Positions 8,803-19,380 of a DNA stretch of 64,000 bases are shown piece after piece; position 1 is the first letter of the stretch, and each line of letters begins with the position of its first letter. The translations under genes and the position numbers were made by a program. The DNA is from Flavobacteriaceae bacterium. Lineage in GTDB: Bacteria; Bacteroidota; Bacteroidia; Flavobacteriales; Flavobacteriaceae. The stretch covers positions 1-64,000 of the forward strand of contig JASBUG010000027.1 of NCBI GenBank assembly GCA_030148025.1, read 5' to 3'. The notes beneath the pieces are model-generated. The model did no database searches. It saw nothing but the letters and a program-made list of their open reading frames with translations, and was not told where the DNA came from.

Positions 8803-8904
8803 TATTTAGTTTTATTGTATAGTAATGGTAAAATGGTAAACTTTATCGTTATTATCCTTTTTAATTTAGTTTGATAATAAATTTACAGTAGAAAAAAAAA
8901 GATT

Positions 8905-9600
8905 ATGAAATTTTTGATTAGAATTAGCTTGATGTTATTTGTGAGTGCTTTATGGGCACAAGAAAATTCAAGAGTTCAGCAAGCAAACGACGGAGCTTTA
9001 TTAAGAGCAGCAAGTGCAACACAAAGTCAATATGGTTCTGCTGCAATATTTATAAACCCAAAACGAAATGTTGAAGGATCTGTATACTTATTTCCTGAAT
9101 GGGAGAATTATGTTGCCATTGTTACAAGTGATAATCAAAAGTTCTCTTTAAAAAATATAAACCTGAATATCGAACAAAATGTGTTTCAGTCTAAGTTTTC
9201 TAGAGATTCTCTATTTACATTTAGCTTTAATAATATAGACAGGTTTGTAATAAACAATAAAGTATTTAAGAATTATTTCTACGATAATGATAATAGGGTT
9301 TTTGAAATAATTTATGAATCAGATGGATTTTCTTTAATGAAAGGTTATAGGGTTCAACTTATTGAAGGTTCTGTTAACCCTATGGTAAACAGAAAGAATA
9401 ATAAACTAGTTCAAAAATACACTTATTATGTAAAAAGAAGTGATAATATATCTACATTCAAATTTTCTAAAAAGAAGATTCTTGGATTGGTTAGCTCAGA
9501 CAGAGTGAAAAAAATTGAACAATATGCTAAGGATAATAAACTATCATATAAAAAACCTTACGATGTTCAACGAATGCTTACTTATAGTGAGGAAAATTAA
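8905..9600 (+). CDS. Secreted protein of unknown function, tandem paralog 3
   Basis: 231 residues with a signal peptide (MKFLIRISLMLFVSALWAQ). It matches paralog 2 along its whole length, which points to a later duplication than the split from paralog 1. The 102-base gap upstream carries a decayed version of the hairpin found after paralog 1 (GGTAAACTTTATCG). A strong terminator follows. The secretion signal ends in AQ, as in many flavobacterial periplasmic or exported proteins. Function unknown. Confidence 0.85.
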   Translation: MKFLIRISLMLFVSALWAQENSRVQQANDGALLRAASATQSQYGSAAIFINPKRNVEGSVYLFPEWENYVAIVTSDNQKFSLKNINLNIEQNVFQSKFSRDSLFTFSFNNIDRFVINNKVFKNYFYDNDNRVFEIIYESDGFSLMKGYRVQLIEGSVNPMVNRKNNKLVQKYTYYVKRSDNISTFKFSKKKILGLVSSDRVKKIEQYAKDNKLSYKKPYDVQRMLTYSEEN

Positions 9601-9615
9601 AATGAAAAAGAAAAT

Positions 9616-9651
9616 TAAAAAGGGAGTTAAATTGTTAACTCCTTTTTTTTT
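9616..9651 (+). terminator. Terminator after paralog 3
   Basis: GGGAGTTAA and TTAACTCC pair around ATTG; the stem is flanked by A and T runs (nine T at the 3' side). Confidence 0.88.
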
Positions 9652-9661
9652 GCAAAATAGT

Positions 9662-9691
9662 TTGTATTTCAATTGTATGAATTATTTTTGC
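9662..9691 (+). promoter_or_regulatory. carA promoter: TTG, 18-base spacer, TATTTTTGC
   Basis: A TTG -33 box (9662-9664) and a perfect TAnnTTTG -7 box (9683-9691) at an 18-base spacing fit the Bacteroidota housekeeping promoter. About 10 bases downstream a 7-bp hairpin (TTCTTGT/ACAAGAA, 9701-9718) would form near the 5' end of the carA message. Confidence 0.7.
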
Positions 9692-9737
9692 AAAACTTTA
9701 TTCTTGTAAGCACAAGAATTACAACACAACAACTTAT

Positions 9738-10841
9738 ATGAAATATCAAACACGTAAAAAGGCGCTTATCTTACTTGCAGATGGCACCATCTTTTATGGG
9801 AAAGCAATTGGTAAAGAAGGAAGTGCTTTTGGTGAAGTTTGCTTCAACACAGGAATGACTGGTTACCAAGAAGTTTTTACAGACCCATCTTACTTCGGAC
9901 AATTAATGGTAACTACTAATGCTCATATTGGTAATTATGGAGTGAATGACAACGAAGTAGAATCAGACTCCATTAAAATTGCAGGGTTAATTTGTAAAAA
10001 CTTTAGCTATAATTATTCGCGAGAAGACGCCGATGGTTCTCTTGAAGAATTTTTTGAAAAGAATAATTTATTTGCAATTTCTGATGTAGATACAAGAGCT
10101 TTAGTTAGCTACATTAGAGACAATGGAGCAATGAATGCTGTGATTTCTACAGAAGTTGATAATATTGATGGCCTAAAAGAACAGTTAGCGAATATTCCAA
10201 ATATGGAAGGCTTAGAATTAGCGTCTAATGTCTCTACAAAAGAACCTTATTTTTTCGGAAACGAAAATGCCACATACAAAATAGCGGCTTTAGATATAGG
10301 AATTAAGAAAAATATACTTCGTAATCTAGCTAAACGAGATGCTTATATTAAAGTATATCCATATAATGCCAGTTTTGAAGATATGAGCGCGTGGAACCCT
10401 GATGGTTATTTCTTATCTAACGGACCTGGAGATCCAGAGCCTTTAGTTGAAGCTCAAGCCTTGGCAAAAGAAATTATTAAAAGAGATTTACCCTTATTTG
10501 GTATTTGTTTAGGACATCAAGTTATTGCTTTAGCTAATGGTGTGTCTACGTATAAAATGCATAATGGACATAGAGGAATTAATCATCCAGTAAAGAACTT
10601 AGAAACTGGCAAAGGTGAAATTACGTCTCAAAATCATGGTTTCGCTGTAAATAAGGAAGAGGCAGAAGCGCATGACGATTTAAAAGTAACACACATGCAT
10701 TTAAATGATAATACTGTAGCAGGATTAGCTATGAAAAGTAAAAATTGTTTTTCTGTACAGTTTCATCCAGAGGCTAGCCCTGGACCACATGACTCAACAT
10801 ACCTATTCGATCAGTTTATTGAGAATATAAAATCTAAATAA
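9738..10841 (+). CDS. carA: Carbamoyl-phosphate synthase small subunit
   Basis: CarA hydrolyses glutamine and channels ammonia to CarB for carbamoyl phosphate, used for arginine and pyrimidines. The 367-residue product has the N-terminal CPSase domain (FGEVCFNTGMTGYQEVFTDPSY) and a class I glutamine amidotransferase domain with the nucleophile in GICLGHQ (near residue 255) and HPEASPGPHD (near residue 340). It is complete and single-gene, with its own promoter and terminator. carB is not in the window. Confidence 0.96.
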   Translation: MKYQTRKKALILLADGTIFYGKAIGKEGSAFGEVCFNTGMTGYQEVFTDPSYFGQLMVTTNAHIGNYGVNDNEVESDSIKIAGLICKNFSYNYSREDADGSLEEFFEKNNLFAISDVDTRALVSYIRDNGAMNAVISTEVDNIDGLKEQLANIPNMEGLELASNVSTKEPYFFGNENATYKIAALDIGIKKNILRNLAKRDAYIKVYPYNASFEDMSAWNPDGYFLSNGPGDPEPLVEAQALAKEIIKRDLPLFGICLGHQVIALANGVSTYKMHNGHRGINHPVKNLETGKGEITSQNHGFAVNKEEAEAHDDLKVTHMHLNDNTVAGLAMKSKNCFSVQFHPEASPGPHDSTYLFDQFIENIKSK

Positions 10842-10854
10842 TATAAAAGGGTAA

Positions 10855-10880
10855 CGAATATTTTAGCGTTACCTTTTTTT
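10855..10880 (+). terminator. Terminator after carA
   Basis: GGTAACG and CGTTACC pair around ATATTTTAG and are followed by seven T. Confidence 0.85.
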
Positions 10881-10955
10881 ATTTTACTAAAACGTTGTAG
10901 TGTATGTTACTTTAAATATATCTAACAAATACATTACGAAGCTAGTATTTAAACG

Positions 10956-10963
10956 TAAATTTG
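10956..10963 (+). promoter_or_regulatory. Candidate eno promoter -7 box TAAATTTG
   Basis: A perfect TAnnTTTG match lies 26 bases before the eno ATG, so the leader would be about 20 bases. No good TTG -33 box is seen upstream. Confidence 0.5.
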
Positions 10964-10971
10964 AACTTTAA

Positions 10972-12279
<1,308 letters not shown>

Positions 12280-12302
12280 TCTTTTAGAAATAGTTAAAAT
12301 TT

Positions 12303-12336
12303 AAGCCATTACAATTTAAGTAATGGCTTTCTTATT
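12303..12336 (+). terminator. Terminator after eno
   Basis: AAGCCATTAC (12303-12312) pairs with GTAATGGCTT (12320-12329), followed by a T-rich tail. Confidence 0.85.
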
Positions 12337-12463
12337 TAGTATCATTTTTTTTAATATTAATATCAATAATTCCTTTATCTATATCCTTTAAAAATCCTTA
12401 GATATTTCGTATTTTCGTAGGGTTGCTTTTAGCAATAAATTCATAATATAAATTTCATAAAAT

Positions 12464-13750
12464 ATGTCAAATACTGCCACGTTAGAAGTTAACGGTCAAA
12501 AACACGAACTGCCATTAGTTACAGGTACAGAGAATGAGGTTGCAATAGATGTAAAAGCATTAAGAGGCGCCACTGGAGGAGTTATTACAATAGATCCTGG
12601 ATATAAAAATACAGGCTCGTGTGAAAGTGGTATTACGTTTTTAGATGGAGAAAAAGGAATACTAAGATACAGAGGTTATTCTATAGAAGATCTTGCTGAA
12701 AAAGCGTGCTTCTTAGAAGTTGCATATCTTTTAATTTTTGGAGAGCTTCCAACTAAAGAACAACTTGATAAATTTTATGCTGATATTAAAGCTAAGTCTG
12801 TAGTTGATGACGATGTTAGAAAGATTGTAGATGCATTCCCAAAAACAGCCCATCCAATGGGTGTATTATCATCTCTTACAAGTGCATTAACAGCATTTAA
12901 CCCTTCTTCAGTAAATGTAGATTCTGAAGAAGCTATGTACAATTCTGTTGTTAAGATCATGGGGAAATTCCCTGTATTGGTTGCTTGGACAATGCGTAAG
13001 CAACAAGGATTACCTTTAGATTACGGTGATAGTAACTTGGATTATGTTGAGAATGTTCTTAAAATGATGTTCAAAAAGCCTAACGAAGAATATGTACAAA
13101 ACGATATCATTGTACGAGCATTAAATAAATTATTGATTTTACATGCCGATCATGAGCAAAACTGTTCTACGTCAACCGTTAGAATTGTTGGTTCATCTCA
13201 TGCTGGATTATTTGCTTCTTTATCTGCAGGAATTTCTGCGTTATGGGGACCATTACATGGTGGAGCAAATCAAGCTGTATTAGAAATGTTAGAGGCTATT
13301 AAGGAAGATGGAGGAGATACAAAAAAATATATGGCTAAGGCTAAGGATAAAAGTGATCCATTCCGTTTAATGGGATTCGGACACCGTGTATATAAAAACT
13401 TCGATCCAAGAGCTAGAATCATTAAAAAGGCAGCCGATGAAGTATTAGGAGATCTTGGTGTTGAAGATCCAATTTTAGATATAGCTAAGGGGCTTGAACA
13501 AGAAGCATTAACCGATGATTATTTTGTACAGCGTAAACTGTATCCAAATGTAGATTTCTATTCGGGAATTATCTATAGAGCAATGGGAATTCCAGTTGAT
13601 ATGTTTACCGTAATGTTTGCATTAGGTCGATTACCTGGATGGATTGCGCAATGGAGAGAAATGCGCTTACGCAAAGAGCCAATAGGTAGACCAAGACAAC
13701 TTTATATAGGTGAAAACTTAAGGCCATTTAAAGATATTGAAAACCGCTAA
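12464..13750 (+). CDS. gltA: Citrate synthase (type II)
   Basis: Condenses acetyl-CoA with oxaloacetate at the entry of the citric acid cycle. The 428-residue product has the N-terminal extension typical of hexameric type II enzymes (TGGVITIDPGYKNTGSCESGITFLDGEKG), the catalytic histidine in GPLHGGAN, the motif MGFGHRVYKNFDPRA and the aspartate in NVDFYSG. A near-consensus promoter box TATTTTCG lies about 50 bases upstream. A terminator follows at once. Confidence 0.97.
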   Translation: MSNTATLEVNGQKHELPLVTGTENEVAIDVKALRGATGGVITIDPGYKNTGSCESGITFLDGEKGILRYRGYSIEDLAEKACFLEVAYLLIFGELPTKEQLDKFYADIKAKSVVDDDVRKIVDAFPKTAHPMGVLSSLTSALTAFNPSSVNVDSEEAMYNSVVKIMGKFPVLVAWTMRKQQGLPLDYGDSNLDYVENVLKMMFKKPNEEYVQNDIIVRALNKLLILHADHEQNCSTSTVRIVGSSHAGLFASLSAGISALWGPLHGGANQAVLEMLEAIKEDGGDTKKYMAKAKDKSDPFRLMGFGHRVYKNFDPRARIIKKAADEVLGDLGVEDPILDIAKGLEQEALTDDYFVQRKLYPNVDFYSGIIYRAMGIPVDMFTVMFALGRLPGWIAQWREMRLRKEPIGRPRQLYIGENLRPFKDIENR

Positions 13751-13758
13751 AAAATAAT

Positions 13759-13790
13759 AGCCATTTTATACTTGTAAAATGGCTTTTTTT
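13759..13790 (+). terminator. Terminator after gltA
   Basis: AGCCATTTTA (13759-13768) pairs with TAAAATGGCT (13775-13784) and is followed by six T. The right arm contains an ATG at 13779 that is in frame with arginase but is unlikely to be its start. Confidence 0.9.
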
Positions 13791-13796
13791 GTTAAT

Positions 13797-14753
13797 ATGA
13801 AAACAATCAGAATTATAAAAAACAGATCTGATATAGGTGCAGGAACCAGAGGATCAGACATGGGAGTAGATGCTATAGAAATTGCAGCAATCAACCAGAA
13901 AAATGCTTTTTTTAATAATTATGAATTTGAAGATGTAGACACTGCTAATGAGTCAATTTACGATAAGGTAAATAACTCTTTTGCAAAGCGTATAGATTTT
14001 GTATTACAACAATGTTCAAGATTAAGTGATCATGTAGAAAGGAATATAAAAGAAAACAACTTCCCTTTAGTGCTCTCAGGAGACCACTCTTCTGCGTTAG
14101 GAACCATTAGTGGCGTTAAAGCTGCTAATCCTTCTAAAAAGTTAGGAGTTGTATGGATTGATGCGCATGCCGATATACATTCACCTTACACATCACCTTC
14201 GGGGAATATTCACGGAATGCCTTTAGCGGCAGCAATTGGAGATGATAATTTAGATTTTCAGATTAATGAAGTATCAGAAGGCACAAAATCACTTTGGGAA
14301 CAAATGAAAAATATTGGATGTGACGGACAAAAAGTTCACCCTGATGATATTATTTATTTTGGAGTTAGAGATACTGAAGAACCAGAAGACAAACAAATAG
14401 AAAAACTTGGAATTAAAAATTACAGAGTAGAAGAAATACGATTTCGAGGATTAGAGGTTTGTTTAAATGAAGCTATTGAAAAATTAAAAGATTGTGATCA
14501 CATTTATATATCATTTGATGTAGATAGTATGGATTGTGATATGATATCATACGGAACCGGAACTCCTGTTCCTAAAGGATTTGATCAATACGAAATAATT
14601 GAAATAATTAATTCATTTATCAATACAAAAAGAGTAGCTGCTGTTGAATTTGTAGAAGTGAATCCATTACTAGATTTTAAAGGCAACAAAATGGCAGAAA
14701 CTGCTTTTGAAGTATTAGATGCAGTTACATCAACATTAAAGAAAAACCTATAA
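13797..14753 (+). CDS. Arginase (ureohydrolase family)
   Basis: Predicted to hydrolyse arginine to ornithine and urea with two Mn ions. The metal ligands are visible: His in SGDHSSALGT, WIDAHADIHS (Asp, His, Asp) and ISFDVDSMDCD (Asp, Asp). The loop SGNIHGMP is the arginine-binding type and favours arginase over agmatinase or formimidoylglutamase. With the start at 13797 the length is 318, normal for the family; the ATG at 13779 is inside the gltA terminator. The M20 peptidase starts 10 bases after it, so the two are probably co-transcribed. Confidence 0.85.
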   Translation: MKTIRIIKNRSDIGAGTRGSDMGVDAIEIAAINQKNAFFNNYEFEDVDTANESIYDKVNNSFAKRIDFVLQQCSRLSDHVERNIKENNFPLVLSGDHSSALGTISGVKAANPSKKLGVVWIDAHADIHSPYTSPSGNIHGMPLAAAIGDDNLDFQINEVSEGTKSLWEQMKNIGCDGQKVHPDDIIYFGVRDTEEPEDKQIEKLGIKNYRVEEIRFRGLEVCLNEAIEKLKDCDHIYISFDVDSMDCDMISYGTGTPVPKGFDQYEIIEIINSFINTKRVAAVEFVEVNPLLDFKGNKMAETAFEVLDAVTSTLKKNL

Positions 14754-14763
14754 CCAACCAATT

Positions 14764-16071
14764 ATGAAACCAACCAACACTTTCACATTAATTCTTCTTT
14801 TAGTATTTGTTTTTTCAGGATACAATGTAGAAGCCCAGAAGCTTTCTAGAAAAGAAAAAAAGATCTTAAAAACCATTGAAATAAACAACGCTGAAGCAAT
14901 AGAGTTTCTAAAAGAAGTGGTAAACATTAACAGCGGAACAATGAATCATGCTGGTGTTAAAAAAGTTGGTGATGTATTTGGAAAAGCATTTGAGAATATA
15001 GGCTTTAAAACATCTTGGTATGACATGTCTGAAGTTAATCGTTCAGGACATTTATTTGCCGAAACTTCTGGAGATAAAGGAAAAAAACTGTTATTAATAG
15101 GTCATTTAGATACCGTTTTTGAAGCTGATAGTCCGTTTCAGGAATTCAAAATGGTGAATGATAGTATTGCACATGCTCCAGGAGGGAACGACATGAAAGG
15201 TGGCAATGTTATTATTTTATATGCTTTAAAGGCCTTAAGAGAAAATGGCTTGCTGGACGATGCGCAAATTATTGCAGCTTTTACAGGTGATGAAGAGGCT
15301 TCAGGAAAGCCGTTGACCATTAGTAGAAGAGATTTAATAAATGCAGCAAAGCGTAGTGATATTGCGTTAGGTTTTGAAACATCAACAGGCTTTAATAATG
15401 CTACTGTAGCAAGAAGAGGCTCGTCTGGATGGAAACTGGAAGTTTCTGGAAAACGAGCACATTCTTCAGGAATATTTAATGATCGTGTTGGAGCAGGTGC
15501 TGTTTTTGAAATGTCTAGAATACTTAATGAGTTTTATAACAAAGTAAAAGGAGAACAATATTTAACGTTTAATCCAGGTATTCTTTTAGGAGGAACTCAG
15601 GTTGATTATGATAGTGAGTTAACCAAAGGAGCAGCTTTTGGCAAGACCAATGTGGTAGCTCAAACTGCTATAGTAGAAGGAGGTTTGCGTTTTATTTCTG
15701 AAGAACAAAAAGAGAATGCCAGAGCTAAAATGCGCGAGATAGTAAAGAATAATTTACCTCGCACTTCTGCAAAAGTATCGTTTATAGATAGTTATCCAGC
15801 TATGGGACCAACTGAAGGAAATCACGAGCTTTTAAAGAAGTTAAATCAAGTGAGTTTAGACCTTGAGCAAGGTGGTGTTGAAGCTTATGATCCAGGAAAA
15901 CGTGGAGCAGCAGATGTATCATTTGTTGCTGAGTATGTCGACTGTCTTGATGGTTTAGGAACTATGGGAACAGGAGCACACACACCTCAGGAAACAGTAA
16001 ACTTAAATACTATTGAAGCACTTACTAAGCGTACAGCTATTCTTATTTATAGATTGATAAACGAGAAATAG
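14764..16071 (+). CDS. Secreted M20 family metallopeptidase (glutamate carboxypeptidase-like)
   Basis: A 435-residue zinc peptidase with a signal peptide (MKPTNTFTLILLLVFVFSG, cleaved near EAQ). M20 ligands and catalytic residues appear in order: GHLDTV (His, Asp), GGNDMKGG (Asp), TGDEEASG (catalytic Glu and ligand Glu), and GTGAHTPQE (His) near the C-terminus. The central dimerisation domain is present (SGKRAHSSGI). It resembles carboxypeptidase G2, which frees C-terminal glutamate from peptides or folates. It follows arginase closely, suggesting shared use in amino-acid supply. Substrate is not shown by the sequence. Confidence 0.85.
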   Translation: MKPTNTFTLILLLVFVFSGYNVEAQKLSRKEKKILKTIEINNAEAIEFLKEVVNINSGTMNHAGVKKVGDVFGKAFENIGFKTSWYDMSEVNRSGHLFAETSGDKGKKLLLIGHLDTVFEADSPFQEFKMVNDSIAHAPGGNDMKGGNVIILYALKALRENGLLDDAQIIAAFTGDEEASGKPLTISRRDLINAAKRSDIALGFETSTGFNNATVARRGSSGWKLEVSGKRAHSSGIFNDRVGAGAVFEMSRILNEFYNKVKGEQYLTFNPGILLGGTQVDYDSELTKGAAFGKTNVVAQTAIVEGGLRFISEEQKENARAKMREIVKNNLPRTSAKVSFIDSYPAMGPTEGNHELLKKLNQVSLDLEQGGVEAYDPGKRGAADVSFVAEYVDCLDGLGTMGTGAHTPQETVNLNTIEALTKRTAILIYRLINEK

Positions 16072-16124
16072 AGAGGCTTCATAAGTGCTTTTCTGTATAG
16101 CTGGCTTAAAGAATCATTTATAGA

Positions 16125-16895
16125 TTATTCCCAATTAGTAATTATTTTTTCAATGTATTCTTTTGAGTTTACACCATGATCAGCATTTGGGATTGTATTT
16201 AAATTGGAGTTTTTGTAATCGCTTAAAAATTCTTTAGCACTTTGTAAAGTAACATTTTTGTCATTTTCAGCATGCCACCAATCTATATTGATTGATTTAT
16301 CTGAAAGTGATTCTGATAGTTCCTTAGATACAATATAATTTAGTTCGTCATAAAAGGCTCTTATGGCAGTTTCTTTGTCTTTAGCCCCAGCTTGTTTTAC
16401 AAATGCTTCAATATTTGGGAAATTAGACATTGCATTTTGAAACTCAGGATAAGGTTTCATAGCTATATCCATGATCATTTTGGTTGATGTTGCATCTGCA
16501 TATTTAAAATATGCCTTAGCTGTAACCATTCCACCAATAACGCCACAGTGTTTTAAATTAAATTCTTGCGCCAATAAAATTGCTATTGGTGCTCCGCCAC
16601 TTATTCCAATAATTCCAAAATCATTTTCTTTTAATCCTGCCTCTTTTGCAAGACTTATAAATGTCTCTTTTGTTAATATTGAATTTTCAGTTCCTCCAAA
16701 CCCTGGTCTGTTAAAGGAGATGAAGTTATAGGAGTTTTTAATAGAATCAGGAATCATATCTAAAACAGCTTTCGTTGAAGGAATTCCACCTAAGATGCAT
16801 ATGGTAGGTTTTTCGGATGTTTTAACTTCTATTGTATTCTTTTGGTTAAAAGAGAATAACAAAAGGCTCATTACTAAAATTATTACTTTTTTCAT
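16125..16895 (-). CDS. Exported alpha/beta hydrolase
   Basis: A 256-residue alpha/beta-hydrolase-fold protein with an N-terminal signal peptide (MKKVIILVMSLLLFSFN). The nucleophile elbow is GISGG with Ser99; the acid is probably Asp in HAENDKNV and the histidine in NADHG near residue 240. The segment FNRPGFGG is the usual oxyanion-side motif. It is the last gene of a minus-strand run; the M61-like peptidase gene ends 41 bases upstream. Substrate unknown. Confidence 0.75.
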   Translation of the reverse strand: MKKVIILVMSLLLFSFNQKNTIEVKTSEKPTICILGGIPSTKAVLDMIPDSIKNSYNFISFNRPGFGGTENSILTKETFISLAKEAGLKENDFGIIGISGGAPIAILLAQEFNLKHCGVIGGMVTAKAYFKYADATSTKMIMDIAMKPYPEFQNAMSNFPNIEAFVKQAGAKDKETAIRAFYDELNYIVSKELSESLSDKSINIDWWHAENDKNVTLQSAKEFLSDYKNSNLNTIPNADHGVNSKEYIEKIITNWE

Positions 16896-16936
16896 TTTTT
16901 ATGTTTTATGTTTAAGGGATGTTTGTATTTATATAT

Positions 16937-18424
16937 TTAATTCTCACCTAAAAAGCCTGACCACAACAATTTTTGCAGCTTACTTTTGCTCTCGATATGT
17001 GTTAATGTTAATTGCCCATTTTTTGTGTCAACTTTAATACCAGCATGTTTTATAAAATTGGCAAGTGGTACAGCTTCTATTCCTTTTATATAAGAATTCA
17101 TAAAATCTGTAAAATTGGTATTAGAAAAGTGATTAACCTGTTTTAGAATGTCATCATTTGTAATGGTGTTTTCAGAACCTCCAAACTCATTATAGAAGTA
17201 GCGCATAATGTGATCTAAACTTTTTGAGTTTTTAGAGTTATGTCTTATCTCCATATCCATACAAATTCCAGCAAATAATCCACCACCATAAATAAGCCCC
17301 CAATGATTGTCTTTGTCAAAACCCGAAGCTGCATTGGCTGGCGCTAATTTTTGATAACCAGAATCGTTAATATATCGTGTATAGAATAGGTTGTTAAGAA
17401 CCATTTTAGTCGCTTGTTCATTAATAAACCCTGTATTATTTAAAGCCTTAAGTGTATAGTAATTGGATATTCCTTCTTTAAACCAATCTGATTTTACGCT
17501 TTTAAACCTGAGTGTTTTACCATTCCAAAGATGAAAGAATTCATGAGCAAATAAAAACCAACCTATTACTTGTCCTTGCATATCTGCTTTTGGATTTAAA
17601 AATAAACTTATATGATTCCCTATAACTTCACCATCTATTTGATCAGATGGATTAATAATTACGATAACTTGAGATAGGTCATCACCAGGTTCTGGTTTTG
17701 GAATTCCTCCCATGGTTTTGATATAATAATCTAATATGGCACCTGCTCTTTTAGTATATTCATTTTTATTTTTAAGAATGGAATCGCCTCCAAGAACAAA
17801 CTTCAAATTGAAGGTGTTTCGAATTAAATTTACCTCGGTATGAGTTCCAGCAAACAATAACGATTCTTGAAGCTGCAAAAGGTTTGGTACAGTATAGGTT
17901 TCTGCTTCAGTGTTATTTTTCTTCCAAGGAGTACTAACTTTCCACTCTTTAGGTTTAATGAATTTAACTTTAATATTGGTTTTATCTCCATTCATTACAA
18001 AGAGCGATCGTCCAGAAGCCATAACTCCCCAATCTCTTACAAAGGCTACACCATCAACACCTCCAGGCCATTTATCATTTTCATGCTCAATTAGAACATC
18101 ATACTGTAGTTTTATCTTATTTCCGTTTTCAATATTTTTTACAACCCAGATCGTTGAATCTCTATATTCAACATCAATCTGCTTACCATCGTTGTTTAAT
18201 ACAGAAAGGTTATTAATATATTTTGGCCAACGTTTTGGTATTGGACCATATTTGCTCATATAAAGAAGCGAATCTGTAAGTGTAATTTGAGCTTCAACTT
18301 TGACCAATTTTGGATTTGAAGCATCAAATTCTATAAGATATTGATCAGAAGAAAAAGACTGCTTTTTTTGTGCAGAGCTATTAAAACATAATACTGCTAG
18401 TGCTAAAAATATTTTGAGTTTCAT
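16937..18424 (-). CDS. Exported M61/M1-like gluzincin peptidase
   Basis: A 495-residue protein with a signal peptide (MKLKIFLALAVLCFNSSAQ) and the zinc site HEFFHLWNG (His294, Glu295, His298) followed 19 residues later by the third ligand Glu317 in WFKEGIS. HEFFHLWN is characteristic of the M61 glycyl aminopeptidases; the N-terminal 200 residues look like the beta-rich domain of the same clan. It is likely periplasmic or surface-attached. It lies 19 bases downstream of the CPBP protease gene in the same direction. Confidence 0.75.
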   Translation of the reverse strand: MKLKIFLALAVLCFNSSAQKKQSFSSDQYLIEFDASNPKLVKVEAQITLTDSLLYMSKYGPIPKRWPKYINNLSVLNNDGKQIDVEYRDSTIWVVKNIENGNKIKLQYDVLIEHENDKWPGGVDGVAFVRDWGVMASGRSLFVMNGDKTNIKVKFIKPKEWKVSTPWKKNNTEAETYTVPNLLQLQESLLFAGTHTEVNLIRNTFNLKFVLGGDSILKNKNEYTKRAGAILDYYIKTMGGIPKPEPGDDLSQVIVIINPSDQIDGEVIGNHISLFLNPKADMQGQVIGWFLFAHEFFHLWNGKTLRFKSVKSDWFKEGISNYYTLKALNNTGFINEQATKMVLNNLFYTRYINDSGYQKLAPANAASGFDKDNHWGLIYGGGLFAGICMDMEIRHNSKNSKSLDHIMRYFYNEFGGSENTITNDDILKQVNHFSNTNFTDFMNSYIKGIEAVPLANFIKHAGIKVDTKNGQLTLTHIESKSKLQKLLWSGFLGEN

Positions 18425-18443
18425 TATTCTATATTTTTTATAA

Positions 18444-19280
18444 TTAAGGGATATCTGTATTTACTTTATTGAATTTACCTTTGAACACAATTATTAAAGC
18501 TACAACTGCATAAACAGCGCAAACAGCTAAGTAAGGTCCTCCTAATTCAATAGGTAAAGATGTTTGTGTTAATAGTTCTGGCTTAATTGGTACTTCACTA
18601 TCTAATGGCATAAATCGTACAATTGAAAGCGAAGCATTAGATATGGCATGAAAGCTAACAGCAAATATTAAACTACCTCCAGATTTGTTATAGAACCAAT
18701 TGAAAATAAAGGTCCAAGGAAATACAAATGCTAAAATGAATAAAAAAGGCACATTATGCATTCCTTGACCTAACCAATAAGTTGGTAAATGCCATAGTAG
18801 ATGAACAATTGCTAAAACAACTGCAGCCATAACTGTAGTGAAATGACGTTGTAACCTTGGTAAGGCAAAACCTCTCCAGCCTAGTTCTTCACCAAAGCCA
18901 GCAATTAAAAATGAAGGGATAATTACACCTAGCCAGTACTTTGGTTTTAGATGAAAGGGATCAATAGAACCATCATACATAAGTTGCCAAATAGATCTGC
19001 CAATAAAATGAATAGATACTGGGAGTAAAAGTAATAGCGCCCAATAATACCATTTTACGTTGGTACGTTTAAAACGGTTAAACATTTGTATTAACCCTTT
19101 TCTGCCAAAGTAAAAAGTAGTTAAGCCAATAGAAACTAAAGTCGGTGCCCAAATACCTAACATAATTACAGGCATTATTTTGGTTTGATGACCTATAAAA
19201 AATAGAAGCCATGAAAGGGCATAGGTTAAAACAAAGAAGGTAATTACCTGTTTGTTTGTAGATACGTTTGCTTGTGTCAT
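18444..19280 (-). CDS. CPBP family intramembrane metalloprotease
   Basis: A 278-residue membrane protein with about eight hydrophobic segments and all CPBP (Abi/CAAX-protease-like) motifs: EELGWR (Glu131, Glu132, Arg136), HLLWH (His160, His164) and HAISN (His211, Asn215). Members act as prenyl-protein proteases or as immunity and stress proteins; which applies here is unknown. A membrane peptidase beside two secreted hydrolases suggests a processing or envelope stress group. Confidence 0.85.
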   Translation of the reverse strand: MTQANVSTNKQVITFFVLTYALSWLLFFIGHQTKIMPVIMLGIWAPTLVSIGLTTFYFGRKGLIQMFNRFKRTNVKWYYWALLLLLPVSIHFIGRSIWQLMYDGSIDPFHLKPKYWLGVIIPSFLIAGFGEELGWRGFALPRLQRHFTTVMAAVVLAIVHLLWHLPTYWLGQGMHNVPFLFILAFVFPWTFIFNWFYNKSGGSLIFAVSFHAISNASLSIVRFMPLDSEVPIKPELLTQTSLPIELGGPYLAVCAVYAVVALIIVFKGKFNKVNTDIP

Positions 19281-19380
19281 AATTTAGTTTTTTAATCGAT
19301 GAAAATTGATGAAACAAAACTATGAGCAATAGCACACCTATACTAATAATGTATGTGCCACATCATGATATAGCGTAAAT

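Noticed and set aside
13779-13797. ATG at 13779 as the start of arginase
   Set aside because: It lies inside the right arm of the gltA terminator; the ATG at 13797 gives the family N-terminus.
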